From: Hofstenia miamia
Lineage: Eukaryota > Xenacoelomorpha > Acoela > Hofsteniidae
DNA length: 64,000 nucleotides
Direction of reading: 5' to 3'
NCBI GenBank assembly: GCA_900660155.1
Contig: CABFPE010000146.1
Location: 901,006-965,005 of the forward strand
Position numbers and translations under genes: made by a program. Under the pieces are notes generated by a model. The model searched no databases. It had not been told where the DNA came from and saw only the letters and a program-made list of their open reading frames with translations. The stretch's first letter is position 1, and every line of letters begins with the position of its first letter. Shown here one piece after another: positions 22,270 to 36,480 of the stretch.

Positions 22270-25200
22270 CTCAGAACTTCCAGAGAGAACTTTTCACTAC
22301 TTCTTACTTCTTCTGGTCTACTTAGAGTTGATAAATTCTGTAAATGAGACAAGATAACAGCATTTTGTGAAACAAATATGGCCTCTTTAATTGATAGCAT
22401 GCTATCATTTCACACTTTTCTGCTTTAAGTAATGCAATTTTAACGTTACTATAGTCAAGAACATTCATATATTATGACCATGAAATTCATAAACTAAAAT
22501 ACACATTTATTAAATATTAAATGTTGTAAATCACTATCAAAGAAGCGTAGGGGTTAGCCGTGCTTGAGTGTAATTGATTGATTCATTACCTAAGTCCAAA
22601 TTCAAAGTTACAGTGCTATATATTTCTTTCCCGCATACTTATATTCTAGAATACCTGAAATTATACACATGTATGTACTTGATTAACTCACTTCTTTAGA
22701 AATTGTAAAAATATTTATTTTATTACCGTACGGATAAATAGTTGATACAAATATTCTTTCTAGGAAATTCTATTAAATGATGTGCAAATCTTCTATATCG
22801 GATATCATACTACTTTGCACTAGGTTTCTGCTGTAAGTTTCGCATTTTATTATAATTCCATTAATTTCTCCGGTTTTCTATGAACTGTTAGTTAAAACAT
22901 AGTCATCATTGATTATGTAAGTATCTTAATACAAAAATCACATGCATCTATTTTACAAACTTATGCTAAAACTTAACTTAGTAGTAATTAAAATATTCCA
23001 CTCAATCAGTTAAAATTATATATGAAGTTTACAGTAAAATATTACCCATTTTTAATTTGCCTCTAATAAAATATTAATCTTATAAAGGAAATATTATTAA
23101 TGCTACATGTCCATGGGAATATTTTCACTGTAAGGTCCTCTTATATCATATAAGCTGAAATCTATAGATTATCTAATTTCACTTGCAATGATAAAAGGAT
23201 TTCAGTTATAAATTCGCACAAGAACTACATTGAATTAATAAGAAATAAGGTACTTTGGATACTCGAGCATCTCTCGGTCAATATTTGTTATTTTCTTTTG
23301 AAATTTCATGTAATGGTCATCCATAATTGACATATTTTACAAATACACGCAAAGGAATGCGTATTTAAAACATATTCCTTATATCGAAATTAATAATTTA
23401 CATACATACTTGTAGTCGACTAAATATGCTAAATTTCTTATATCTAAAAGGCCTTATAACGAGATTATACTGGACATCTATAATCAGGCTATTACAGAAA
23501 ATAAAACTTCCATAAAAATTCATCTCTACATTTCCTTTTTACATGATATTATTTAGATTTAGCGACCCAAAAAATTAGGTACATACTTATCCTAATAATT
23601 TATTGGCACTCAATATAATAAATATGAAATGATACCTCCTTGAATAAATTATTGTTGCAGACTTGATGAAGAAAAATCGGTCCTTGGCATATTAGACTTT
23701 AATTTTCAAGCAACCATAATGGAGTTTCCTAACTAGTTGTAACTCACTATAAATCTTAAGCGATATAAACCAATTTTGCACTTTTTATCAATATAGTAAA
23801 TTGTATTGCTTATAATTGAATTACGTATTCATTTTTAAAAGCTTCCATATGTGGATTACGGGCTGTAGATGGATAAACTTAAACGGTTCTTTCTTTCTCT
23901 CGTTGAACTTCATTTTAAATGTAATAAGTTGTAAAAAAATCAAGAGATAATAATTTTGCAATAGTTTATTAGAAAATAACGAGTTATATTATAAATATAT
24001 ACAAGTTCCAAGGCCATATCACCACAATATAATTTACAACACATGTCTGAGTGGGTAACGTCGTCTATTTGTCCCGCCCAATTAATTGGGTATATACAAT
24101 AAAAATATTACCGTCTGAGTTAAAGATATTCCATAATCGTAAATTATCAGCTCTTCGATGGTGGTCGTATACAAACAGGGATAAACAATGTCTTTCGTAC
24201 TGAAAATCTAATTTAATAGGGTACATTGAACTTTAAGCTAAGAATCCCTTATAAGTTGGTTAAAATCCCCCTCTCTTAATAATTAAAAAAACAGGAACAA
24301 AATGATGTGGCTTAAGTTAATCATTTAACCCTAATCTTCAAAACCTTTATTTATGTACGTTGTTTTCAAAAGGCGGGGGGGGGTCAAACATACCATTATT
24401 ATTTTTGATATATGAATGCTATTGTCATGAAGTTTGGCACAAAAGTAACATGGGATAAAATGTTTAAAAAAATTTCAAAAAAAACATTTTTAACCAGACA
24501 TTTTTGCTGACGTCAGCATTTTTTGCAAAAAAAATTAGTAAAAATGCTAAAAGATGTCCAAATGGTTATTATTTTTGGTCAACTTTTAATGTTTTTCTAT
24601 TCAAAACACAAATAATAGGGCAATTATATTTTTAGTTATTAAGGCTGATGTCAGCATTTTTTTGTTTTTGTTTAGACATTTTTATATTTCTACATTAAAA
24701 TAAATGTCAATCGCTACAGTCAAAATAATCATAATTCCTTGACAAAAAACGCTTTCACCCTAAAGTTTTTTTACAGATTATCTCATAGTTCCATATCATC
24801 ACAACTTCTATTCTGTTTAGAACTAACAAAAATTATTAATAAAATTAATCCCAGACTGATTGTGTTGCAATAAATTCCATGGAAGTAGTTATTCTTGTAA
24901 AATCCTAGTATCGATCCTCATGCATTTGGCTTAAGTCATCATTCATCACAAAGTCAACTTATTTTCTAATAATAAAGTATAACCATTTCTTATGTTGAAT
25001 TAATGCATTTAACAATGCGAATGCTTTAGTAAATCTATAGATCTTATATAATACATGTACTTAGTCAATTACACGCACATTCGTTAAATATGTATTGTCC
25101 TGAACTAAATGTAATTTGATCTTGCAAATGTATATATTGTGCCTCATCTACTTTTATTCTGAAAACTTGAACTTGGATAGTGCAATGCCTCAAAGCTTGA

Positions 25201-26620
25201 TATTCCAGGAAGCATTGGAGAACTTTATATTCCATAGAGTGAAACGTGCATATAACTGTGAAAGAATTTGAGATATTTAGCATGGTTAAATTAAACAAAC
25301 AATAAATTATAAAATTTTACAAGAATAAGTGACCAGGTCATTGAACATACATGTAGGTAAATCAAAGACATTAAAATAACACTGTCTCATGCTAAAACGA
25401 TTATTTTTGTAATTTTATTAATTAGTGGAATTGAGTCAGAATAGCTGCGTCACGCAGGGAATAAGGGTCAAAACTCTTTGCAAAACTTCAAAGTTTTGTA
25501 GTAATAACAATTCAACACGTTAAGCAAAGCAAATTATTAGCACAACCTTTATGGCTTCTTAGATGTCTAACCACTTCAATGTTAAGTCACTTTGTTTAGC
25601 TGAAATTTCAGAAAATTCGTCGCAGTTTGGAATCAATTGTGAATACTTGCATACAATGCAACAGCACAACCGGTTTACTCGCTTTAATTCATAATTTGCG
25701 TGTAAGCGAATGCAGTAGCCAAAAATTGACATTCATCTTACTTTAACTTCAAATATAGATTACTACTATCTTATATGGATGTACTTTTCGTGAAATCTTC
25801 GTTAGAGATTCAAAATATGAAAAATTCGTTAAGAAACTTACAACTATTATAAAGATAAACGAACTTTATCCTTCAAAAGCATTTTTGCTATAGGAGGTAT
25901 GAATGATTACCTATGTAGTTATTATCGGGCATAAACTGTTGTATGGATAGATTTTACTTCCTTTAATTGTTCACATAAATTGTATGCCGACTATCAGTAA
26001 ACTCTATGACGTGTTTTGCAAATTGCAGTTCTATGAGAATGCTTGAACGCTTCCCACAATTGATAATGCTAACACTGCCATTGGACAACAAATTACTAGA
26101 AACAAACATCTTTAGTAAAATTTAAATAAGACATACAGTTCAGTTTGAAACAGAGATTACTTAGCACTTTATTGAATGAGGTTTTCAATTATTCCACACA
26201 GGCAAGCTGCAGAGCCATGTGTTTTAGTTATTCCACATTAAAAAACGAAATTTGTCATCAATTCTTAGAATACGTGTAGTTGTAACGGATCAAAGCATAA
26301 AACTTGTAACCAATATTTGTTTTTAATTCCAATAAAAATTGAATTAGTCGTACCTTGAAACTTATCTTAGCCCACAATTTCTTATTTCCAAACTCTGGTA
26401 TAAAAGCTGTTTTCTTGCTTTTGCTAAGCTAAATTCTAAAACAAAATGCGCATTACTAATGGTTGCGACAGAAAAAAACTATCAGAACTCGTTAGTTTAC
26501 ATACCCCTACATATAAATATGCAAAGCTTACAATTACAGTATGACACCGATTTACCGCCACTCTTTGTACAAATACAATTTTTGGCGTTAGCGAGGTGGG
26601 CAATAAATGGGGTTAAGGAT
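22270..26620. other. Gene-poor region
   Basis: No supported gene. A run of nine Gs near 24377 and the palindrome GCTGACGTCAGC at 24506-24517 stand out. The stretch 25430-26200 is slightly richer in G+C but shows no readable exon. Confidence 0.5.
24506..24517. promoter_or_regulatory. CRE-type palindrome GCTGACGTCAGC
   Basis: Full TGACGTCA core of the CREB/ATF site inside a 12-bp palindrome. The 8-bp core also occurs at 1388, 3169, 14719, 16202, 22218, 27716 and 44096. Binding is inferred from the known CREB/ATF consensus only. Confidence 0.35.
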
Positions 26621-26634
26621 ATGATAGTTGTAAA

Positions 26635-26974
26635 CAGACTTGTCAACGAGCCAACACTTCCAAGCTCAGCTCGTTTAAATTTTGTGTAAGCTCAGCTTGG
26701 CTCGACACATAAAATCTTTGAATGAGGCTCGTTTAAGCTCGGTATTTTTTAAAACTATTGTGCTCAAAGAATTTTTTATATAGCGCTTTCTATTATTTAA
26801 TAAAAATTTCTTAAATAAGATTAAAAGAAAGGCATACTGGCGGCAAAAAATAAGAAAAATCTCCATAATCAAATTAACAAGCAGAACTATCAACTTGCTT
26901 TGCCTAAAATAGGCTCGGTTCGGGCTCGTTGTATATCAAATACTGTGCTCACGCTCGGCTCGTTGACAAGTCTG
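26635..26974 (+). mobile_element. hAT-type MITE, 340-bp family, copy C
   Basis: Perfect-looking ends CAGACTTGTCAACGAGC and GCTCGTTGACAAGTCTG. Flanked by an 8-bp target duplication with one mismatch: GTTGTAAA (26627-26634) and GTTGCAAA (26975-26982). This supports a hAT-type insertion and defines the family boundaries. Confidence 0.92.
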
Positions 26975-26982
26975 GTTGCAAA

Positions 26983-29900
26983 TGTAATACTAGCTGTATA
27001 TATATGACTATTTCTAATGTATATTACTATTACAAGTTCAAAAATTTTAGAAAATGTATTATTTTAGCTTTAAACTGCGCAGGAAACGAGTATATTTTTG
27101 TGTTATTTTTGCTGTGTACCTATATTCAACAAGGAAATCTAGATGTTTTCCGATGTTTACTTATTGTTTTTCTTTTCAAAATATTCCTTACACAGACATT
27201 TTATATAATTTTTCATTCTTCCAATTACATGTACGGTTGTACAATTTTTTTAAAATGCTTTAACTTAAAAACTTAAAAATACACTTTAGTACACATTTTC
27301 AAAATTACAGTCCTCAATGTATGTGCACAGAGCTTTGGTTTGCGATTTCAATATTTCCTAAGAAAAAAATTTGGACAATGTGAAAAACCGGTTTTAAAAG
27401 GCATAGGGCTAATTAAGAAATTTTGGACTGCTTCATTCTAAATGAAATTTCAGCAATAAATATGTCCGAAACATTGCTTAGAAATCGATACACATTGGCA
27501 AATATAACAATGCAGCATCATATAGTTACTAAGATATGTTTAATTATTTATGATGGCGCTAAATCGAAGTCAAAATCATGGCGGATGGTGGTAAAAGTGG
27601 TGGCGCAATTTTTCACTAGTAATCGCTTGGTGCAAGCCAATTTAGGCTGTAAATCCGGATTGTCGTAAAATCGAGGGGCGCTAAACAGAAGTTATACTGT
27701 ATAAGAGGGGAATTATGACGTCAAATTTGATATTAAGCTGTTGATAACAAAAACCCGCTTAATTCTTCATAATATTGCAGCCTTACATTTGGTAGTCTTT
27801 TAGCGACAAACACTCATATTAATGTCTTAGTGATACAAACTATTTTTGCTCATAATTAAAATATAAATATGAACTGTAGACAACTTTGGATACTTCCTTC
27901 AATTTTCAATAAATTTTCAAATTTGGACAAAGTTGTTTCACTTAATTCAAGGGCTGCTAGCCATTCCTCTATTTTAAAAAGCAATTTCCTCTGTTAAAAT
28001 GTTATTTCGTTTAAAGTGGTATTATCAATGCAAAGAATATTATTCAGATTTATGATTAAATAAATCTCAGATAAATAATAAATCAGATTTGCATGTATTT
28101 GTGAAGAGCAAAAATATGGATGAATACATGGATGCATACATTTTGGATGTCAAAAGGTTGATCAAATAATTTTTTATTCGAATACTATTGATGATTGTCA
28201 TTGTAGAGTTTATGTAAGACTCAGTTCAAAAATCCCTATTAAGGAAAGAGCTCATTCTGAAATGTGCATACTAATAGTGAAACTTACCACAAAGAAGAAA
28301 ACAAATACATAATAATGTGCATCTAGATCTTTAGTGCAGCAAGCTAAACATCTCACGGGCAAGCGGCTACGGTTAAGGACAGGTAATTCAGGGATAAGAA
28401 AGTCGGCTAGAACCTGATTGTTTTCCTTTGAATTTGAATCTAGTATATATGGTGTATGCAACAACAAAAGACTTACATATTAAACCTATTCATGCATGGG
28501 TAAAACTACTCTCGCCTCTGATTTTATTCATAACTCCCGGAAAAATAAATTTTTGCTTGAAATTATCTGACTTAAATATTTATCCATTATGCACATTTCT
28601 GCCAAATCTTAAAGGGTGGTGGTGACTTCGAGATTACATCAGACCTACCTGTGAGAATTTTTTCAATATTTAAATTAAGCATTGTGTCACAAATATTCAA
28701 AGTTTGTTGAAAATTTGAAATGTTTTATCCATTCTGCGTGTTATTTCTAACACTGAATGTCAATATTAGTTTATTGTTTCATTATGTAATTCAATTTGTC
28801 AGTTGTCTGCTTTTGTCTCAACAATGATTGGAGTGTCATGTACACTTTTATCACTGTCAAGGCATACATAATTGTGTATACAGGACATATGTTAAAAACC
28901 TTGATTTTCTTTAAAAACGCCTATTTTTACAATAAACCCATAGAGACACCCTGAGTGGATAATATTAAAAAAAAATTCAACCTCCCCTCCCATTTTCAAG
29001 CAAAAATAGCTATTTTTGATGATGACAGCAAAAAAAATGATGTCAACAAAGGAACATCAATTTTGTAGCAGAAATGAAATTTCACATTATCTACTTACAC
29101 ACCCAATATTATGTTGTTTTCATCACTAGTTTGGAAGATAGTAGGGGTGTGCTATCTTGCTCCTGCCTAAGTAAGGAGTCCGAGGAATTCCTAAAGTTAA
29201 AATCAAAGAAAACAAACTTTTCCTTTTTACAAAATGTATCTCGTGTTTACCTGCCTCCTTTGCAACTAACGGCTACAGCTAAAGTTATATTTGCGGGAAA
29301 TTGTTTAAAAAAATTGATTCAAAAACGGCGGCGGCTGCTCATTCTTGTGTAACTGCACATTTGATACCAACTGCTTCCCAGTCTCTCAATCTTTCAGAGA
29401 GAATTATTAAAGTAGACATAATTGTGTATGTACGATATTTCTACAAGCAACCAAATATTTGTCAACTTGTTGGGTTTGGCGTTATTAGGACTTGACAGTT
29501 CTGAAGCAGATCACACTTTGAGTTGGATGCGGTAAGTTCGCGCGTTCTTTACTGAAGAAAAAATATCGAACTGTGCATCACAGCCTTACAGACTTCAATT
29601 TGTAGACTGATATTTGCTTAGGATTGTGTAACTCAAATTTTTTTAATAATAGAACTTTCGATTTGAAAAGACCTTGAATAAAACTTTTATTTGATGTGTA
29701 TTAGTATAAAAAAATATTGGACAAATTCAAATGGATATCTTAGGGCAATCTTCTAACTTCTAACTTAAACTCCCCCCGTTTATTAAATGTTCTTATATAT
29801 ATATATATATATATATATAGGCAAGATTTTCAAATTATGAATTGTGAATGCAGAAGGATTTTTAAAAAAAACATTTTTTTAATTATTTAATTTCCAGGCA

Positions 29901-30205
29901 TAAGATATCTACTGAAATAAGAAAATTAAATTATTAAACCACCTATAGCATTTTTAAAGCAAAATTCCGAAAACAAAAATAAAAATATACACAAAATAAT
30001 GCATTCTTGGAAAACAAAACTCTTTATGTGATGACATCCGAATCCTTGGCAATCGCTACAAGAATATTATCCTCGTTGATATCATTGAATTGATTATCTA
30101 AAATAGGAATTCAAAGTCATCATCTTAGACCTAATAGTAACCTACGTTACTTTTGAGTCTTAAGCGAAGACCCAATACATTTAAAAATTAAATAAAGAAT
30201 AATCA
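26983..30205. other. Gene-poor region
   Basis: No confident gene. The minus strand at 28252-28467 holds a frame ending in a donor-like GTG|GTAAGT with FLIPELPVLNRSRLPVRC, possibly an old exon, but unrecognised. A slightly GC-richer patch lies at 29140-29360. Confidence 0.45.
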
Positions 30206-30213
30206 ATGCAGAT

Positions 30214-31188
30214 CTTAGATGGAAGCGGGTATAATTTTTTATGACCACATCGCACAACAGTGAGTAGGCCCGCAACCGCATATCTGTTTGAAAAATTCAC
30301 CCGCACCCGCTATTTTCTAAATGTCTGTCGATTACAAAACTACATCACATGCATAAAGAATTATATGTCCTATAGGCTTACGTCCTACAGAGTCTCTTAC
30401 AGTATTAAAATACGACTCTTCTAGAATAGTAGATAACAAACACAGTAGTCAACAAAGTAAAAAATGATTGTTTAGCTTGAATAAGACCAACATCTTAGCA
30501 GTCTCCAGAGCTAGTCGACCACGTTTTTTCCAGAACAATGTTACCAGTACATGAAAAGTGTCTTTCACTTTCAGCTGAGGAAGCCTGTGTAAGGGAAGTG
30601 ATCCAAATTCAATACGTTAACAAGTGAAAATGCAACCGTAAACAACAATTCTAGCTTCAAATGTCTGCATACGCTTAATAAATTTATTTGCATTGATGTA
30701 TTTGAAGAAATGTGCAGAACCTAAATATGTTAAAGTTATTTGTAATAATATTTGCGGAAAAAACACGCCTTTAACGTAAACTTCCTCTTTAGCGAATTTA
30801 TTTTGAGTGTAAGTTAACGATTTGGTTTATGGTCATGTTAACGTAAAACACCATTTGTTAACGGTGTTGTTAACGTATTGAATTTGGATCACTTCCCTAA
30901 CAAAAACAAGTAATTATGCCAAAAAATACCGATCACCGAATTGATTTTCTATTAATTTTGGTTAATTGAGTGAATGATGTGAAATATATGATATTATATA
31001 GATTTAGTAGTATAATTAATATTGTACTAGTTTAGTATTACACATGTAACAAAATAAAAAATGTCCACCCGCTCCGCACAGCAACCCGAGTAGCATTTGA
31101 AATTCAGTACCCGCAGTGCAGCGCACCCGCTCGATTTCAGGTAAAACCGCAGCCCACGCGGGCAAACCCGCACCCGCGGCCATCTTTG
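30214..31188. mobile_element. hAT-type non-autonomous transposon
   Basis: 975 bp, flanked by a perfect 8-bp target duplication ATGCAGAT (30206-30213 and 31189-31196). Left end CTTAGATGGAAGCGGGT; right end reverse-complemented CAAAGATGGCCGCGGGT. Both ends carry CCCGC-rich blocks. No coding frame. A separate element (30593-30897) has inserted into it. Confidence 0.92.
30593..30897. mobile_element. Harbinger-type MITE nested in the hAT element
   Basis: 305 bp with inverted ends of about 30 bp: GGGAAGTGATCCAAATTC at the left and its complement at the right (GAATTTGGATCACTTCCC). Flanked by TAA on both sides (30590-30592, 30898-30900). A 3-bp TAA/TTA target duplication is typical of PIF/Harbinger elements. 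It is younger than its host element. Confidence 0.88.
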
Positions 31189-31813
31189 ATGCAGATTTAT
31201 TATATTATAATAATTGAGACTAGACCGCTACATAATGTGGATCTACAATTGCCGGATATTGGACGGAGCTTATTAAAATCAATTTTATTGGTTGTATTAG
31301 AAATGATTTATATAGAAATACTTTTGAATGATAATGGATATAGATTCCCTGCTACTTGAAATTTTGTGGCTTTTACAAAATAAATGATGAGCATTTGAAC
31401 TCGTTAGCAAACACTATTTTACCTATGTGCTAATTGTCTAGCTAGAATTGATGGCCGATGTTTACAGTCAGTATTATTTAGCGAAGAATATCTCTTTATG
31501 TCAACATCATAATACGAAAGAAACTGCTAGCAATAATCTTCTTTCTATTGACAAATTAAATTTTGAATAAAGACACTGAAATTCTGGCGGAGAAAGATTT
31601 TCTTAATGAATTTTACATAAGAAAGGATGGGATCAAGTGTACACAATATCCCAGAATTCAAGAAAGGAACACTGACTATTTTTAACAAGACGGACGTTCA
31701 ACAGCGTATTTTTTGGACCAATTTGAACATGTTTCATGTGCAAGAAAACATCAAACTTTGAGTAATACAATTGGAAAAAATTCCCAATTATCAAGAAATT
31801 TGCATAATTTATG

Positions 31814-32124
31814 CATATTTATTAAGCGCGTCCAGTTTTTGTGAGGAATGCTTCTAGATTTGGCATATCCGAGGAAACAGCAAAAACAAATTTTACCGCC
31901 ATACAAAAAGGGATAGCATTGCAAATTTCCATCAGAAAATTTTTTTTACAACTATATTATATTTTTTAGCTACCGGGCCCTGAATTTAATTTTGTGTATT
32001 GATTTCATTTTTCTCGCATTTAATGGCAGTTTTTGTTCTATATGTTGACAATTATCTCCACACTTAATGATTATTAGGCTCAGAGGCGGACATCTTTATG
32101 ATCACCCTCTTTAAATAACACGCC
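31814..32124 (+). repeat. Diverged element of unknown class, copy 1
   Basis: Shares three ordered blocks with 47854-48012: CATATTTA..AGCGCGTCC (31814-31833), ATATCCGAGGAAAC (about 31866) and CCCTCTTTAAATAACACGCC (32105-32124, one mismatch in 20). The spacing to the last block is longer here, as after an insertion. Could be an old SINE/LINE-like repeat or a duplicated regulatory element. Confidence 0.45.
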
Positions 32125-33200
32125 TGCTTTTACTATACAAATAAGTAGACTAGATGGTGTGTCACAAAATGATAGAATTGATTCAGGAATTTTGTCTAGG
32201 CCCACTTCAGCATAAACCAAAATTGAAATTTAGCAGAGAATATAGCACATAAAAGTATTTTAAAAAAATGTATAACGGATTTTTGGTTGCTTAGAGTCAA
32301 TGATTCAAATGCTGACCTGAAAATTTTTTTTAAATATACATATGATTCCCCCTCCTCAAAGTATAATGTTCCCACGACAAGACAGAGTTCATCAACTGCA
32401 CAAACAGCTAGTTTTTCCTTTTTTGTTGGTAAATGATGCACAAATCGTTGTAATTATTTTCGACTTTTGCGGAATACAGCCGGTTACAATAGTTCTCTTG
32501 CTGACTTTAAATATGATAAGAATGCCAGTATTCCTTAAAATTTAATATTCCACATATTAAAAACTTTAGTAAAAAAACTAATAGACTATTCTGATTAAAA
32601 CACTACTAAAGGCCAACGATAGATAGAGGCTGCTTGGTTGTTGTTGCGAAAAAGGGCAAAAATTTCAAAAAATACTGGTTTAACTATTACATATTAGCAG
32701 ATGAAAATCAACTCAAATGCAGTAATCGATATAGGTTGAAAAATGAGATTTTCATTTATAAAATTAGCTTTGCTTTCTCTTCAACCCGGGTTTTTCCGTT
32801 TCAATTTGTAGTTTTGTACTATAAATTTCTAGCATACCAAACATTTATCAAACAATTGAAAAATTAAAAACGGTTTTGGACAAAGGCATTAATTTAATGT
32901 CGACTGTGTTTACATTTTCAGCCCATGTCCATCTTTGGGAGGGATGAGATCGGGAATGTGTCCAGCTTCAGTTTTTATACTTAATGTTCGTTTGCAAATT
33001 TACCCGACACCGAAGTCCCTTGAAAAATACTATTCGAGACAAGTTCCAGTTATAAGCTGGGCTTATTGGCCCATCCTACTAACTTAATATCTTAGGCTAG
33101 AAACCTGGCATGGTATTAATGGACAGATGAACTTAATAGCTGAGACCTACAGTATGTCTATTTCAAATTTATTTGTATCAAATCTAATATGACGTGTACA

Positions 33201-33498
33201 CAGGGTTGGCAAAAAAGTGCATTTTTTACAAAAAATGTTTTAAACGTTTAAAACAATGTCTTTTTGCTCTAAATACAAACTCATCTCAAAGCACTAAAAA
33301 TTTTGCTGAAAACACATATAGTAGCAAACATTGAAGTATGAAAGCATTACTTTTTGTTTCATAAATGTAAAATAAAAAATCGTTTATGAAAGTGCCAATA
33401 GACGAAATCCAAAAACTACTTTACAAACGTTCCATAATATTGAAAAAAACATTGCAAAAAAAGTTGTTTTAAACAGTGTTTAAAACATGTCAACCCTG
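33201..33498. mobile_element. hAT-type MITE
   Basis: Starts CAGGGTTGGCAAAAAAGTGC; the right end reverse-complemented is CAGGGTTGACATGTTTTAAA. The CAGGGTTGGC terminus is a common hAT form. Flanks (CGTGTACA, CATACGTA) do not give a clean 8-bp duplication. Interior A/T-rich and non-coding. Confidence 0.78.
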
Positions 33499-34062
33499 CA
33501 TACGTACAAGAAGATCGTGCACACTTAGTATTGATATATTCTACGAAAAACAACTATATACTATTAAAAAAGAAATTTTTTTAATTTAAAAGAGAAATAA
33601 ACAGATTAAAACGTTGCTTCAACAATGACAACTATTGACAAATATGAATATATAATAGATATTGTTCTTGTGTTATACTCTGCGCTATACAATTAGTTCA
33701 GAAACTATCCCTTGTATTTTAAACAGCAAATTTTACTCGTTAAGTTAAACTATTGAAAGGTAATTTGAAACGTCAATATTCGCTCAACTTCTCACAAATA
33801 CCAGTTGTAAATACGTAGTAAGCAAGATATCCATTGCATGTCTGAAAATAATTTAGCTCAACATAAAACAGGTTTAAGCAGATATTTATGTTTAGAGAGC
33901 ACATAGCTATCTAATTACTGTATTTTTCGGACTATAAGGAGCACATGAAATACCTATATTTAAAAAAACGAAAATGCACTTTATATTCCGGTGAGGATTT
34001 TGTATGGATAGTGTAAGGGCTTGACTTTTGCCACAATTCCCTAACTTAAATTCCGATTTATA

Positions 34063-34232
34063 CAGGAGCTAAGGAACAATATTATAATTGGAGGGGCTTA
34101 ACAAAGATGATTCCTATACAAAGCTAAATTCATTAAAATTAAAAATAATTTCGTGCAAAATAGGTGCCACCAAGGATGATTATTGGGGAGGGGAGATCCA
34201 GCCGCCCAGTTACCCCTGTTCCTTAGCTTCTG
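34063..34232. mobile_element. Short hAT-type MITE
   Basis: 170 bp, with ends CAGGAGCTAAGGAACA and CAGAAGCTAAGGAACA (right end reverse-complemented). Flanked by a perfect 8-bp duplication GATTTATA (34055-34062, 34233-34240). No coding capacity. Confidence 0.9.
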
Positions 34233-34900
34233 GATTTATATAATATAATGAGTGTACTTTTTGTGTGATATTAACAGTTATTGTAAGAATTTCAAAACTG
34301 TCTGATTTATCCGACTTTTTGCGATTTACATATAAAAATCTGTTCACTGTTCTTATATAATCTGATGTGCATAAGTCCAAAAAATACGTTACATTTTTAC
34401 ATAGAAAGAAATCTGTGAAAGTTCACAGGTTTAGCTGAATATTTTTCTTCATTTTTTATTTGGCGATCAGTAAAATCATTTTCTGCTCATGCTGGGGTTC
34501 TCAACTAAAATAATAATCTATCATAACAAACGGGTTTTATCGTATAGACATACAATCTTTCGTTTCCTAAATTCAAATAAACAAAAGTTTTAGGAAAGGT
34601 TAAATATATTTAGGACGGTATATGTTGGGTATAAAAATATATGAAATTGAGAAGCTTATGGTGTTGTAAAAAGCAGAGTTAAATATGCAATACCTTTTTA
34701 CTCTTTACGTAAGACTCCATGTCATGATCGACAGAGAAAAGAAGCAGTGAATTCCAATAGATTAAGTCAAACCATAAAAAATATGATTTAAATATCTAGT
34801 TCTAAAGAGAAATGTCAATAATTTTTTAATTTTCTCACAAAGAAGCGAAAATGGCTTTAATTCTGTTCCTAAAATTAAAGTTAAATAAACGGAATTACAT

Positions 34901-35865
34901 GAATTTAAACTACAAAAACAATCTCTTTTATACTAAATACGATTGTCGTTGTATGCATATTTGTGTCTTTTACATAATATATATTTAAACTACAAAAACA
35001 ATTTCTTTTATACTAAATACGATTGTCGTTGTATGCATATTTGTGTCTTTTACATAATATATATTTAAACTACAAAAACAATTTCTTTTATACTAAATAC
35101 GATTGTCGTTGTATGCATATTTGTGTCTTTTACATAATATATATTTAAACTACAAAAACAATTTCTTTTATACTAAATACGATTGTCGTTGTATGCATAT
35201 TTGTGTCTTTTACATAATATATATTTAAACTACAAAAACAATTTCTTTTATACTAAATACGATTGTCGTTGTATGCATATTTGTGTCTTTTACATAATAT
35301 ATATTTAAACTACAAAAACAATTTCTTTTATACTAAATACGATTGTCGTTGTATGCATATTTGTGTCTTTTACATAATATATATTTAAACTACAAAAACA
35401 ATTTCTTTTATACTAAATACGATTGTCGTTGTATGCATATTTGTGTCTTTTACATAATATATATTTAAACTACAAAAACAATTTCTTTTATACTAAATAC
35501 GATTGTCGTTGTATGCATATTTGTGTCTTTTACATAATATATATTTAAACTACAAAAACAATTTCTTTTATACTAAATACGATTGTCGTTGTATGCATAT
35601 TTGTGTCTTTTACATAATATATATTTAAACTACAAAAACAATTTCTTTTATACTAAATACGATTGTCGTTGTATGCATATTTGTGTCTTTTACATAATAT
35701 ATATTTAAACTACAAAAACAATTTCTTTTATACTAAATACGATTGTCGTTGTATGCATATTTGTGTCTTTTACATAATATATATTTAAACTACAAAAACA
35801 ATTTCTTTTATACTAAATACGATTGTCGTTGTATGCATATTTGTGTCTTTTACATAATATATATT
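34901..35865. repeat. Minisatellite: twelve 80-bp units
   Basis: Twelve consecutive 80-bp units begin at 34901, 34981, 35061 and so on to 35781, plus a five-base remnant. Each contains TTTAAACTACAAAAACA, ACGATTGTCGTTGTATGCAT and TTTTACATAATATA. Units 2-12 read identical; unit 1 differs at about three bases. Such uniformity suggests recent expansion, gene-conversion-like homogenisation or an assembly effect. Confidence 0.97.
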
Positions 35866-35869
35866 GCTT

Positions 35870-36480
35870 AGATAAAAGTTTTATGTATAGTTTTCCCAGT
35901 GATATTCCACGGCCAATGGTAAAAACTTAAGTGATTGGGAATAAACTTTAAATTCAAATTATAATTTGTTTCTAGAAAACTATTTAAACTAGAAAGATTA
36001 TTTAGCGATTTGATAAGTCACCTTGGCAAAGAATGTAAATCAACATTAGAGAGGTACTCTAAATATTATAGAATATCAAAACACGACTTGCATGTAAGAT
36101 GAATATGGAATCGGAGAGTTGTATAGTATTATCTGTAGTTATTAGAAGGAAGGTTATCTAGGATAACCTTGCGGTCGTTCTTTCGAGACTAAGTCTTTAT
36201 GTAGCCAGAACTTTATGTATATAGGTGTAATTATGTTATTGGAACGAAAGTGAAGATTTAGCAAATCAGTTTCCAGGCTGCTAAGGAATGAGATTGTCAA
36301 GTGACACTTATTGTCATTTGGCACATTTATAAGTGGGATAAATTTTAGCAATTTGCTTTAGAGAACAGTAAAAGCATTGAAATAAAAAGAAGTAACATTG
36401 CTTATCCAAAGTTAATAATGGAAGAGCCAATTTTAAAGAGGCTTGCAAAAACATTGTTTTCCAGGAGTTATTATGGGAAA
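35870..36480. other. Gene-free stretch with a small hairpin
   Basis: A 9-bp inverted repeat AAGGTTATC/GATAACCTT with a 3-base loop lies at 36150-36170. Nothing else supported. Confidence 0.5.

Noticed and set aside
29074-29352. 92-codon plus-strand frame
   Set aside because: No recognisable motif, mixed composition and no splice context; left as unannotated.
32196-32441. 81-codon minus-strand frame
   Set aside because: Considered as a hAT transposase fragment, but no diagnostic motif could be matched.
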